DNA of 64,000 nt from Cryptomeria japonica (GCF_030272615.1 NC_081406.1:109875283-109939282); one strand, 5' to 3'. Counted from the stretch's first letter, positions 9,964 through 22,512 are shown. Translations and numbers: made by a program. The notes: generated by a model not told the origin, from the letters alone.

Positions 9964-11477
9964 TGATAACTCAATGATGAACAGTGAGTACCAAACCAAT
10001 ACTGAGAGGGGGGGGTGAATCAGTATAGGCACAAAAATCTTTTTCCTAACCGGTTTGATTGCAGACTATAAACTGCTGGTAATCTCTAACACCGGTTCAA
10101 ATCAAACTACTACCGGTTAAACACAGTGCGACTATGAAAGACATGAACTAGTCAATCTTCTTAGCTTTCCACACAACCTACTTCCTCATTTCCATTTTGT
10201 CCTTATGCATAAATAGATAATCTCTCATCAGAAATGTAATAAATTACTAGTATAACATGATTCACCGCTTAACAGAGAACAACAAAGCGTCACATGAAAG
10301 AGGCATCACACATGACACACATATTTTTCATGTGGAAACCCAACTCGGAAAAACCACGGTGGGAATGAATACCCACAAGCTATTTTTGAACTCTTTAGAA
10401 GTCCACTCTATTAGGAGCCTAGTCCAGTTAAAGACTGTTACAATAGGCTCTGTTAGGAACCGATCCTGTTAGGGATCACCCGGTTAAGGGATGGCTAGAA
10501 TACCCGGTTAAGGGTTAAACCCTGTTAGGGGCTACCTTGTCAAAGGATTTTATGAACTCAATGGCTTTGAGTCACCCTATTAAAGGATTTACAGCAAGCT
10601 AGTTAAAGCTACCCGGTTAAGGGATTTTACAATTGTTGAAGTAATTAAAGATCAACAGGTATTACAATGATCTGGTAATAGCACTCAATGCCAATGCAGA
10701 TCCGCTTTAGTTCCTTCCTTTGGCACACACACTATGCAGGTATCAATCCTCTCAACTGGTCTGGCAAGAATCACGTATCTCTGCACTTAGATACACACAC
10801 AACATTTGCCAACAATATCAACATGAAACATAACATCAACCTTATAGAACACAGATAGGTTGGCAGCATAAATCCTAAACCCTAAATACTTAGGTTAAGA
10901 AATTGATCGGTTCAACCCTGACCATTAAGCACTTTGTATTTGAATACAACGGTCTTGAACAGATCTCAAGACATTCTCCATCGTTCATTCTTCACCGCTT
11001 CATGGAGGCGATAACCCATCATGCGTTCTCCATCATTTGCAAAGACTTCACACATTCCCGAGGTAGATAGGATCAATCTCCTTCATGCAAGATCCTTCAC
11101 ATGCACGAGACTGACGTGGCAACATGATGTGATCTCCATTACAATGATAACTCATCACATAATGTCATCGGTTGAGTCACACAGGCTTGGAACACTTCAA
11201 CCGGAAACCCTAAAGCTAAGACTACCAACCGATAGTCCTACCGCATTCCATGTACCAGTTCTTGTTCTAACATACCAGTTTCGGTTCACAATAGCATACT
11301 GGTTCACTTGGACAAGCATACCGCTTTACTTATTGCACATATACCGGTTTACACCGCCATACCGGTTCTCTTTACCAGTTGCTTAACTTCAATATATCGG
11401 TTCACTTCTTAGCATATTGACATCAATGACAACATACAATATCATCATGTCATCATACTCTTGCACATATGCCAATA
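9964..11477 (-). repeat. Copia-2 5' LTR
   Basis: About 1.5 kb. The left edge TGATAAC (9964) is clear. The right edge is inferred at CCAATA (11477) because every other LTR of this superfamily here begins TGTTGG in element sense; a C-to-T change would give CCAATA. An alternative edge is 11444. It contains several copies of an ACCCGGTTAAGGG-type motif (10480-10640), a TTGACATCAATGACAA block (about 11418-11433) and the C-rich hairpin at 9999-10026. Confidence 0.75.
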
Positions 11478-12307
11478 CCTTCTATTCTATTTTTTTTAAT
11501 GTGTAATAACAGTCTTATTTATGCTAGTTTCAAACTATAATTCCTCCTAGTTTTGGGCTTATCTTAACCATCATTGATCGTTTCTTGTGCCAACTACACA
11601 ACATGTCCAAGTTACCATAACATGTGGCAAATTGAATTTACCACGTATAACAGTCCATATTCAACCCAATGACTTAACTCACTGTTAATAGTAGTTGATA
11701 TCATTGTTTTGGCTTTGCATCCCTCTTAACACACTGTTAACAGCTATGAATATCATTGCTTTTGGCTTTACATCTCCCTTCACATGGACTTGGAACCCTT
11801 TAATATTGCCACATAATATATTGACTACAGTTCGGTTATATCAGTCTAATGACTGCACTTTGCATTCATCATTTGATGCCAATGATGCATAGTATTAAAC
11901 ATGAATTGTTAAAATTTTAACTCAAACTCTGCTTGTTATATTCATAGAGAAGTCCGTGATCAAATCAAATTCGAAATGTTTGTTGCATGAGTCGATATCA
12001 TTATTGACTTCCCCCCCTTAAATCATATTTTTCTATGATTCATAATTAATATTGTTTCCTTAGCAAGTACTTACCAAGTCTTAGTGGTATTTACATCATA
12101 CCAAGTCGACTTCCTTATATCATGCAATATGATTAGGTATTACTAACAACATGTTATTCAAAAATCTCGCCACCTTTATAATATATATATATATATATAT
12201 GAAAAATATGAACATAAAGATTATGTATATGTACATAATTTCAAAAAGTAAAGTAATCAAATTTATGAGTAAACCAATATAATGATATGTATATTATAAT
12301 TACCTAC

Positions 12308-12346
<39 letters not shown>

Positions 12347-12869
12347 TAAAACTTGTAAACAAAATAATATATATAGTTTCACCAAATCACACATATCTAC
12401 ACAAAATAACTAAAAAATTTACAATCAATATTCATATTTAATCTCCCTTTAACAACAAATCTTTCTTTAAAATAAAGCATATCATTTGCAAGCACTCATG
12501 CAAATTCGAATTTTAAATCAATCACAAGATCAAATCATACACTATCATATACACATTTATATGTTCTAATAGTGGTATGTGAGATTCCCATCCACTCTAA
12601 AGAAGTCTAAGAGCTAAAACAACTCTACCTGAACCATGTCCTCACGTTCACCTGTTCCTACATTCACTTGCACTCAATTTCTCATTAGCAATGACGATCC
12701 CAATTTTGTAATAAAAATAATACTGATCAATCAATTGTATGTAAACTATTTCATTGCATTTAACTCTTATTTCATTATCATCTATTTCACTAAAAATTCT
12801 ATTTCCATTTCATTTAAATTTCATAAAAGAAAAATAAGCATTATTTTTCTAATAAATAATTATAGATAA
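11478..12869. other. AT-rich gap without genes
   Basis: I see no conserved coding signal on either strand. It holds two TA microsatellites, listed separately. The short open frames here have low-complexity AT-rich composition. Confidence 0.6.
12177..12343. repeat. Two (TA)n microsatellites
   Basis: TA tracts lie at about 12177-12200 and 12311-12343, the second about 16 perfect units, separated by about 110 bases of AT-rich DNA. Confidence 0.95.
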
Positions 12870-13845
12870 ATATGGTTCGTGACATATAAGGCTTATCATT
12901 CTTTTCAATCTTCTCATATCTATCATACTTATCAGATCTATCATGCCTTTCAAATTTATCATGCTGATCATATCTAGACATTCTCTCAGAGCACCTAGAA
13001 GCAAAATGTCCTATCTTATTACAAGAGAAACATTTCAAAGGTAACTTTCCATCATACTTATCGTCTCCCTTAGGAAATCTATGAGCAATAAGGGCTTCAA
13101 GATCATCCAACTCTCTTTCTTGCTCTTCCATCTCTATCTTTTCTCTTTCATATTTGGAAACCCAACATGAACTTTCTACCATATCATACTTCTGCTTCGC
13201 AGATTCAAAGGCTCTAAATGCAGTCTCAGATTTACCATGTGATTATCCAAATTCACTCAACTCAAATGTAACAAGTTTTCCAACCAACATGTCTCTTGTC
13301 ACTGTATTCACAATCTGGATTTCATCAATAGCAACTACTTTATGCTTGTAAGTAGTAGGCAATGATATCAACCCTTTGGCAACAATCTCATCTTCTTCAA
13401 GAGTTCCACTGGCATATTTGATGTTCATAACAATCTCATTCACCTTAGCCATAAAGGATGTTATATTTTCATCTTCTCCCATCTTCAATGCCTCATACTT
13501 CCCTTTCAAACTCTGCAACTTAGCTACTTTGATTTAAGCATCTCCTTCATATAAGGTCTCTAACTTCTTCAAGATCTCATGTGCAGTCTTCAAACCCATC
13601 ACATTTGTCATCTCTAAATCGGTCAAGGCACTCACCAATGCTTCCTTAGCTATTATGTTATGTTCAACATCCTTGTTCTCAACAACAGTAACCGGTCTAT
13701 TCAGAGGAACATTGTAGACATTCTTTGTAATCTTCTAATACTCATCTCCAAGACACTTCAGGTGAACTTTCATCTGGTCCTTCCACACAGTGTAATTGCT
13801 TCCATCAAATCTAAGACTCTCCTTCTTGAACACATAAGTTGCCAT
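12870..13845 (-). pseudogene. Copia-4 gag fragment with one CCHC zinc knuckle
   Basis: This is copia gag from ATG 13845. The gag core (MQSLKGKYEALKMGEDENI, about 13460-13518) and one intact zinc knuckle, CFSCNKIGHFASRC (about 12993-13034), are followed by a tail of arginine, aspartate and tyrosine repeats (HDKFERHDRSDKYDRYEK). In-frame stops occur near 13736 (TAG where Q is expected), 13535 and 13243. The frame fades out at about 12870. It is non-functional. Confidence 0.87.
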
Positions 13846-13886
13846 CCTGGATCTCCTCAAGTGGTCAAGCTTCTTTTGGAGGATCT

Positions 13887-13899
13887 AGCTTTGATACTA
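13887..13899 (-). other. Copia-4 degraded primer-binding site
   Basis: The minus strand reads TTAGTATCAAAGC, two changes from TTGGTATCAGAGC, immediately inside the LTR edge at 13902. Confidence 0.7.
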
Positions 13900-13901
13900 A
13901 T

Positions 13902-15213
13902 TGTTGGGAACAACAATTAAGGAAAACCAAGAGGGGGGCTGAATCAGTTTTCACTGGACTAAAAAAATTAAGCACGATCTAAAATCTAATCAACTGGAGT
14001 AAGAATAAAGATAAAGACAATAACAACAACACACATAACACCAAGATTTTTGACGTGGAAAACCCGATTAAGGGAAAAACCACGGTGGGAACCTACCCAC
14101 AATAAGATGATACTCTATAGTAGTATGTGTAAATATTACAATGGGGAATGTGCATGCATTCAGGCACACTGCCTAGAGCTCACTACTCAAAATATGATGA
14201 CCCTTCTCCAACCCTCAGGGAAAGTTCACTACCTTACAATAATGTTCAGACTACAATCCGGATTACATGAACTGCAAAGATAGCATATGCTAATGCCTGA
14301 TGACAGTTTTGGTTAAGCTCATTTGTCTTCCCTATAACAATCTCTTCTCAACACACCATACCGAAGGATAAATTCTCTTATGCTCACATACATCACTCTC
14401 TAGTAATGCAAACACCACATCGACACCCAAATTACACGAATATAACACCTATTTATGCAAATCATCAACCTTGACTACAAGGTTAGCCAAACCCTCAACC
14501 CTCAATTACAAAATTACATCACACGATACATAAATCAACCACTAGATCAATACAATTCCATAGATGACATAGCATGACCCTAAACCAAATCTCCAAACAT
14601 GCATCACCACCGAAAATCTTGCCAAGGTCAACTGCAACACGCAACACCACCAGAAATACCACAAAACATGAATAATATCACCAAATCAATAAAATCACCA
14701 ATGCCATGCACATGGATCAATGTGGACAACCAAAACAAAGGAAACAATCAAGAAACACCAACAAGCATATTAGAACCATCCACAATAGTTGCACCATCAC
14801 CACTTAATCAAATCTTCATCAATCAACACGCTAGCACTCAATAACATTCATTAGCAACAATTCAGACTAGAAAGATAAATTGTGGAGCACAAAATCAAGA
14901 ACCATCTGAAATGTAGATACACATAAATATCCAAAACACTTTCCCAAATCTGCAACCGAAGAACAACAAATCAAATACCAAACTCTGCCAACCATAGAGC
15001 ACATAAGAACAACCTTCATAACGAAATTCACAAATTGACAAAATCACCTCCTAGCATAATGGAATCAATAAAGAATGAGGTATCTCTAGTTGATTCTACA
15101 TCCCAAATAGATAAACCAACCAGATCAACTCAATGCAATCATTAGAGCACTAAACACAGGAATATGTTGACATCAATGACAACAACATATCCTAGCAGCA
15201 GCAATATCCAACA
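13902..15213 (-). repeat. Copia-4 5' LTR
   Basis: The left edge is TGTTGGGAAC (13902). The right edge is most likely CCAACA at 15213, giving TGTTGGATATT as the element-sense start; a second CCAACA at 15235 is possible. It contains GTTGACATCAATGACAAC (15167-15184), identical in core to Copia-1 and Copia-3, and the hairpin pairing GAAAACCAA (13922-13930) with TCAGTTTTC (13944-13952). Confidence 0.75.
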
Positions 15214-15235
15214 CCACCAACTCTAAAATCCAACA

Positions 15236-15477
15236 CAATCACCTTGATTATATGGGTAAAGAGTGATGTAGTATGAGAAACTACCATTGATACAAAAAAT
15301 TAAATTCCTAAGTCAAATATTAAATGGCTAGATAACTAAAAGTAAATGAGGTGAAAATGGCCACATTATAGCTAACTTCAAGAATGCCACCAAAGACCTA
15401 AATTAACCTCCCATGTACATAGGTCCCCACTAATGAAAGTTAGGAGCACCCTTATTTACATTAACACCCCCCTTAAG
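15236..15477 (-). repeat. Orphan LTR edge plus polypurine tract of another minus-strand element
   Basis: The minus strand reads CTTAAGGGGGG then TGTTAATGTAAATAAGGG: a polypurine tract (15467-15477) followed by an LTR start (15466). The rest of the LTR runs left to about 15236, where it meets the Copia-4 LTR. No second LTR is seen. The family is unassigned. Confidence 0.5.
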
Positions 15478-15989
15478 TGAAACTTAGGGAGATGAAATTA
15501 TTATGCAAATGATGCAAGATGCATGGATGGGTCCCAATTACTAGGCTATGTTAGGTGCCCATGTACAAATGATCTCTCACAAATGGAGAAGAGGAGAAAA
15601 ACTACTTGGGAAAAAAACCCTCCCCAAAATAGAGAACAAAAATGAAGATCATGTAAAAGTGATAGAATGAGTGATGCATGGAGATTTCATTAATACTCCC
15701 AAGAACTACACTCATCACAAAGATACAATTAATATCCCTACCATTAAAGAGAATGGGAGAGACTAAGAATCTCCCCATAATGAATAATCTATTGCAAAAA
15801 TCGTAAGTCTCTGAAGGAAAAATGTGGTCCAATTCTTACAAACAACTTGTATCCCCTTAGGAAGAAACAAAATCAAGTACAAATGTAGAAATGCTTCCCA
15901 TTCAGGATAAGAATTGAAGGATGCAAGCATGATGAAGTAGAGCCCTTGTCTCTAAAATCTACTTAGGTGTCTCCTTGTCCTTGAAAGAT

Positions 15990-16700
15990 TCAATAATGAA
16001 TAATCCAATTGGGTATATTCCCAATCAAAGAAGAACTTAACAAAATGGAACTCTTCAAAAAATGACATTGAAAAGGATCCAAAGATGAATATGATTTGAC
16101 AATATGAGTGCAATGGCTATCATCAAAGAGAAAAGTTAACCCCTCAAATATGTCCTTCAAATTCGAAAGATAAAGATGGTCCTGATGAACAAGAATGATG
16201 TAAGTCTCAATCGATGACTTTGCACAAAGAATCAATGGAAGTGAAGGTACATCAACTATCTCTAAAGAATAATCAATAAAATTTGAAGCAACCATGTCCT
16301 CATCTTTTGAAGTTTCAAAGTACTCCAAAGAATCAACCTCCCTATAATATCACAACCACATGGTATCCTTTCTAAAAAAGTGAAGAGGCACATTAGAATC
16401 TAAAACAAGATCATCTAGGAATGGTTGAGTATTAGGATGTCCACATAACTCCCAAATCTTATTCCAAAGAGGATGAGGAAAATCAACTAAAACATAGACT
16501 TCACTATGACATTATCTACATGAATAGAAATAGCTCTAAAGACATTATCCATTTTACAATTCCAAGCAAATTTCTTACTAGGTGTGCCAAGTAGAGGAAC
16601 ATGATTATACCAATGTGGCAACAAATTAAGCCACCCAAGATGTTTTTATGATCTCATATCTCCATTGTTTATAGTTTCCCCCTTTCAAAATAATTTGAGA
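15990..16700 (-). pseudogene. Decayed ORF of unknown type, probably retroelement-derived
   Basis: A minus-strand frame of about 110 codons (15990-16328) continues upstream past single stops with protein-like composition (for example PHPLWNKIWELCGHPN, about 16440-16490). It lies on the internal side of the orphan polypurine tract at 15467 and so may be the 3'-most coding part of that element. I see no RT, RNase H or integrase motif and do not recognise the family. Confidence 0.4.
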
Positions 16701-19578
16701 AAGATGAAATAAAAACCCCATTGCAAACTATGATATTTCTTCAAACTTCCAAATAGAAACCCTCATATGAATAAAGAAACTCTCATATACAATCAATAAT
16801 GAAAATGAAGCCTTTCTAAAAAGATAAAGCCTCTATAGGTGTCAGGATGTCCAAGTAATTAGTTACAATGCTATATGGTAAAAAAATGAATAAATAATGC
16901 TTGGAAATGAATCTATAAAAATTGCATTGACCCAATGATAGAGCTCCTCGATATCTTGCCAACACCAGAAGAATCACAAAAAATGGAGACTGTGGCAAAA
17001 ACTTATGAGATCAGAAGTCCAAAATGAAAGAACTGACTTCAATGAAAATAAAATTCACCAATGAAAAATTTATAATAATCACTTACATCACTATGAAGTA
17101 TCCGGAACCATCTTTCCAACAATATCTTGCTTGCAAAAAACTAATATCCCATTAATTTTTTGCTTGCACACATTTTTTTAAATTATTTGTTTCACGAAAA
17201 AGAAACCATATTCTACCATTATGCCTTGTACAAAAGAAATAAGAATAGTCTAAAAATAGATATGATGATGATGATGAAAAATAAATAAAAATCTATTTGT
17301 AATGTGGCACCATGACCACCTCTCCTCTCTTTTCACCTCTTCTTTCCCTATTATAAAATTATTGCCAAGTGATGCCTCTTAGGGCTAGTTGTGCTATGAG
17401 GAAACTTAGCATTAACTCCTTTGAAGATTTTTATATGAGACAAAAGAAAATAAAGTGCATAATTTATCTAGAAGTTGCCCCACTTTCACTTGTTTGCCAT
17501 GTTCTAAACTCTTTCCTCTGTTGTAAGTGAATAAAACAATGGAGGCATGAGTTCGAAAATGGTTGTCGGAAAGTAGTTGATGACTAAATGACAATGTGAG
17601 GAAAAACAATTTTTACTTACCATGTGCACCATATTCATGACATTATTAACCAAAAATGTCACCTTTTTTTTGACACATTTTATATTAGACATCAAATGGC
17701 TTGTTTTAAATAAATGGTGATAATTTAAATAAAGTTTAAAATTTAAGTAGATGAAAATCTTAAAACATAAGAATAACATCCATTATATGACTATAGAAAG
17801 CACCTCGACTTAATTGAAGATATAATTACTAAGAGGTTTTTGTGTACTTTAGTTTAATAGAAATAACTAAATCAAAGTGAAGTTAAAATAAAAGTATGTA
17901 AATTTCATTGTTAAAATTATAAATTTTGTTTTTAAGATATTTCACCCATATTTTAGTTGAATTAATCTATCTAAACACACTAACTATATCTTATATTCAC
18001 TTATGCAATAAGTATTGAAAACTCTATATATCATTAGCAATAAATATCTAAATCTTAATTGCACTTCTTTATATATTTATTTTCGTAAAACAAATAAATT
18101 TTGGTTCTTTTTTAAACATTAAAATATTATTATAAAACAAACAAACATATATTGTAAGCAATATTGTTTCTTTAAACAAACATATATTGTAAGCATTATT
18201 GTTTCTTTAATTGTTGGATCTTTAATAGATAGTTACATGTTAATGAATGGAGCAAGATTATGGTTCCTCACGCCATAAATTTGTCCAAGATAGATCCATA
18301 TGATAAGAGTCTTGGTCAAATAGGGCTATCCAATTAAATATAAGGTTTTAAGATCTCTTGTCACTAGTATTTGTCTCCATTATGTATTATGTATTGATTT
18401 TGACTTGCCTCTTTCTATGAGACCTTTAAAAACTAAACTGAAAAATATCTTTTAAATATATAAATAATTAATGAGAGTTCAAAATATCTTCTCCAAAATT
18501 CATATAGTATGTGGAACACATATTCAATATTCAACATATAGGGACATGTCAATAACTATTTATGATGCCTTAGGCAATAAGGCAACAAATACTAAATGAA
18601 TCTAAGAAGTACAAAGGGAATAATTGATATGAATCACTAATAACCATTTGGGTTATAATGTGAAAGGCGGAAATTCCTCCAACAAATTTGGTTAAAAGAT
18701 AATAAAATATATATAATTTATTTATATCAATTATATTATAGTTTATAGATAGAGTATATACATGTAATTTATTTTAGATGATATATATATAAGTTATTAG
18801 AATTATTTATTTATTTATATTATTAAATAGTTGATATATCTAGTCATTTGTCTTTAATAAGGCGTGAAAATTATTTATATTATTTTATAAAAGGAAAAGT
18901 GAAAAGGAAAGTTATTTAGAATTGACATTTATCTTTAATATAAAGATATTAAATTTTTAAAACATATATTAACATAAAACTATTAAAAAGTATTATATAC
19001 AATTGTAATATTCATTACAATTTTCAAGCAAAAACAAAACAAAAGAACCATCAAATAATGAATGTGACAAATTAGAAGTCATGTGTCTCTAAAGGAATGT
19101 AGGTAAATGATGCCGAAAGATATCATATGTGTTCATTATTCTACTTTAAAATTATTATATTATTATATTGTAATTAATACTAGTATACCTATCTTTAGAG
19201 AAATATAGGTAAAGTACGCCGACAGATATCTTAAATTGAAACCTAATTTTTACATATTGTCACTTCAAAAATAAAATGAAACTAAACTTCAAATAATTAT
19301 GAAAAACTTTCCATTTAGAAGCATTCTTCAAATAATTTCTTGACAATAAAGCTCTGAACAAACATTATGATATATGGTTATCTTTCCTTGTCTAATTGGC
19401 ATGATAATGATTGTATTAGAGAAATTCTTCCAACGCTTTTTTTAATTGCATTAAACATCTTAGAATGAAAAAGCATGAAGAAAATAAATTTATTTCATAA
19501 CCATTAAATCCTAATTTCTTGCCAAAACTGAGCATAGTATACTAATACAATACACTAGCCAAGCATAATATGCAAGAT
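16701..19578. other. AT-rich intergenic DNA
   Basis: No coding or RNA-gene signal is seen. There are local duplications such as the AAACAAACATATATTGTAAGCA unit repeated around 18135-18200. Confidence 0.6.
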
Positions 19579-19682
19579 GGGGCAGCCCCTCTTAAAGTAG
19601 TCCATTCCATCAATACAAACTTTATAAAAACCACATTGATCACAGAGAAATGGGAATGGATTGCTTTAAGAGGGACTGCCCT
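19579..19682 (+). other. Long hairpin, miRNA-precursor-like or foldback element
   Basis: Arms 19579-19608 and 19653-19682 pair over 30 positions with one mismatch. Three further pairs are G-U wobbles if the plus strand is transcribed; on the minus strand they would be A-C mismatches. That favours plus-strand RNA. The 44-base loop includes a smaller ATCAAT/ATTGAT pairing. I cannot match either arm to a miRNA I know. A short decayed foldback transposon is the alternative. Confidence 0.5.
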
Positions 19683-19689
19683 AAGCAAC

Positions 19690-21323
19690 AATTTGACACA
19701 AAACCAATTTTCTAAACAATTTGAAATCTCTACCAAAATCGAATCTACTGATTAAAAATATTATTTGATTTTATATTTGCATTAAAACAAACATCCTAAG
19801 ATGGGTCTAGTAGAGAAACCCACAATGTTGGAATCTAATCAAATTTGGTAGATGATCCCAAACATTTTTTTTAATAGCCAAAAAATAAAATTGGGAAAAG
19901 GGAAAATTCATAGAGGGATCTGTTGGGACACAACTCTACTTGCTTGGTTGTCACAATTCTCAACAAATGCATACATTGCCTGTTCAACCAAAACATATAT
20001 AACATGTGATTAGAAATCCATTAATTCCTGTAACGGTTTGCTTCATTTTACCAACCGTTTCTTTGAAAACTATTCATGCTTAGTTGTATATTATTTAATT
20101 AAGAACTGTCCTTATTTAATTATAATGCAATCGAAGAATACTAACTCCTTTCTTTATTAGGAGAGACACACTTTATTTGAGGGTGAGGCGAGTAATCGAA
20201 TAACAAAGTTTTAATGGAAATTTAAGAACTTAATATCTACTTACCAATATGAAATTCAATGAGCCAAGCATCCCTCCTAATGCGATAAATCGCATAATGG
20301 AAATATTCAAAGTGGAAGGGATCATGGATTTTGCACGATCTACAGGGAAGCATTGGCAGTAAACCCTAAAACATGGTGCTAGCTCCAAAAATGATAATTG
20401 ACTATTGTCCCATCAAAACTGTATATCATGATTCAAATATTCAGTAGATACAATGCAATCCCCATAGTGAATTCAGACAATTATAAGATATTGAAGAATT
20501 GAATCTGGTTGCTTCAGACTTTATAGACTTGAGCTCGTTGAGATCCATGTCGACATGATTTTAACTTTCAAGTAATTCAGATACAAACTCTAATGCTACG
20601 CTTAAAATCTCACAGGAGGCTACTCGTCCAAGAAAACCCTGCAAAGTGATGAGAGGATTGTTTGTGAGGGGAGGGTGAAATTTATATGCCAAGAGTTCGT
20701 AACCAAGCAAGGGCTTATTAATAAAATTTATTCTCAGCATAGGCATTAAGAATATGACATGCCACTATCATTTAATGCCTTTCTAAAACAGGATCTATTG
20801 TAACTGAAGTGATGAAAATTTCTATCCTTAGGTGGCAATTTTCTATTCTTGAAAGGTGCCAACACAATCTTTCAGGTAGGCATGATTAAGAAAGACGTTT
20901 CAAAAATAGGCAACGTTCGAATTGGGTGGTGGCTCCTATAATGATATCGTTCTGCTAGCCATGTGGAATTGAATATGTATCACTTGCAGGTAGTGGGTGG
21001 CGACCCCTAAAATTGTATGGTTATGCCAGCAATGAACACTTAACATATCATTTATCAAAAATAGAAAAAAAGGAAAACACTGATTAATAACACAACATTT
21101 CAAACTTTTATATGCCAAATAGCCAGACATCACTATTATTATTGTTGATAGCAACATTATAAAACTATTAAGGACTATGATGGTATAAAACATTTAACAT
21201 AAAATTTCAAAAATAGGGAACAAATTTGATAAATTTAACACAGAAGTTATTAGCTATTGTTTACGAACAGTTATAATATTATGCACAATTTCCAAACAGA
21301 AAAACAACACGATCTGTAACGGT
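19690..21323. other. Intergenic DNA without recognisable genes
   Basis: Mixed-composition sequence. One minus-strand frame (20561-20746) is short and unsupported. No RNA gene is recognised. Confidence 0.5.
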
Positions 21324-22512
21324 TCAGACTGCAGAATCAATCGTTGATCCATCCATCCCATTTACCAGAACGATTTGGGGTTCGGTCGTTGATCCATCCA
21401 TCCCATTTACCAGAACGATTTGGGGTTCGTGATGTATCACAGCTTCAGGTGGAACAACATCAGGAAGCACCTTATACTGAGGTGGCTCAAGCCTCACAAG
21501 CGCCACAGTCGGATTCTTCAAAATATATTAAAAGGTTTCTCCATTTTCTTTCATAGTGGACTTGAGGAATGCAACCAGAACACCTGCTGCAAACCTCCTC
21601 ATCGACTCGAGTGGGATTTGGCACTGGCAAAGCAAGCAGAGCAACCAAAACAGTTCGTTGTTGAGAATATCATTTTTGCAGTAATCGTTGGCAATAAAAT
21701 GGTATGCCGATGTCAGAGGAGTCAATATCTCCATTAGCTCAACCTCCCCCGACCCCGCCTTTGGACCTGTATTCCATTTGTACACAATCAATGTAGGCCT
21801 CCCTAACCTATGTTACCACACCTCCAATAGCACGCTCCTACTATGTTTCCCCCCTCAATAAGTCATCAAATCTAGTTCTCCTCAATCTCCAATTGCTATG
21901 GGGAACGAAGGACGAAATATGATCAATCCTCCCACCTAAGTGGTTCTCTCTCCTCTTCACTCCCGCTGCTAACTCCTCTTCGGGTAGTTCCGAATGTTTG
22001 ACACCTCCCAAAACAGGTACACTCTAACCAACATAAGAGTACGCATGGAACTACATCCTCCATTAAATGTCCTCGCTAGTCAGAGGGTGCTATCCTGCCC
22101 TCTCCGTCGGCCAAGCACTATCAGCGTCCTACCAAATAGATTTCACATCCCATGATTGATCGACAGAATCACTGTACGCCTCTTCAATATGGTAGCTCAA
22201 CTCTAGCGCTCCGCCTAGGCCCATTGATTCAACCTCTAGTTCATCTTCTCGAGCAGGAGAAGAAAGATCTTAGACCATCATACTCTCTATGGTTGCCGCT
22301 TCTTTTCTAAGTGCGTTTTTATAGACAAAAGGAACCGACCCTACCTCTATATTGGGGGATCGAGAGAAAGATGCAGTCGTTATGAACAACATCGGCCACG
22401 ACTCTTTCCTTGGCGTCCACTCTTCTGACAAATTAATGTGCACTCTTCTATAACGGTTTTGACATATTTTATTCGCGTCTTCCACCAGTCCCATTGTACT
22501 CTGCCAACTCAC
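21324..22512 (-). pseudogene. Unidentified decayed coding region
   Basis: Locally higher GC content and protein-like frames on the minus strand suggest a dead gene or element ORF. Reading downward: an open part at 22512-22270, then a frame with many single stops (22269-21815, including ELEVESMGLGGALELSYHIE), then 21791-21528 (VELMEILTPLTSAYHFIAND) which passes one TAA into 21527-21324 (NPTVALVRLEPPQYKVLPD). The last part contains a 45-bp tandem duplication that doubles EPQIVLVNGMDGST. I do not recognise any domain. It could be a gene fragment captured by a transposon. Confidence 0.4.
21341..21429. repeat. Tandem duplication, 45-bp unit x2
   Basis: Unit 21341-21385 is repeated at 21386-21429 almost without change, so the duplication is recent. 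It falls inside the decayed ORF and preserves its frame, since 45 is divisible by 3. Confidence 0.95.

Larger units (their letters stand above)
7875..11477 (-). mobile_element. Copia-2: Ty1/copia element, 3' half displaced by Element B
   Basis: From right to left: LTR (11477-9964), iMet-type primer site, gag, protease, integrase. The integrase frame stops dead at the right edge of Element B (7874) within the FGSKCYI block. The RT and RNase H must therefore lie left of the nested insertions, outside the window. It is a different family from Copia-1/3, with a different gag N-terminus (MMKREGPKFNRDNFKTWK) and a different LTR. Confidence 0.9.
12870..15213 (-). mobile_element. Copia-4: gag plus LTR remnant of a Ty1/copia element
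   Basis: From right to left: LTR, degraded primer site and gag up to the end of the zinc-knuckle region, after which homology stops near 12870-12900. Protease and everything downstream are missing. The left edge is ragged and passes into AT-rich DNA, so this is a truncation rather than a visible nested insertion. It is a third copia family by gag N-terminus (MATYVFKKESLRFDGSNY). Confidence 0.85.

Noticed and set aside
9964-11444. An alternative right edge for the Copia-2 LTR at 11444 (TATCA, inverse of TGATA)
   Set aside because: The edge at 11477 fits better because all related LTRs here begin TGTTGG and have the TTGTCATTGATG block inside the LTR; not fully excluded.
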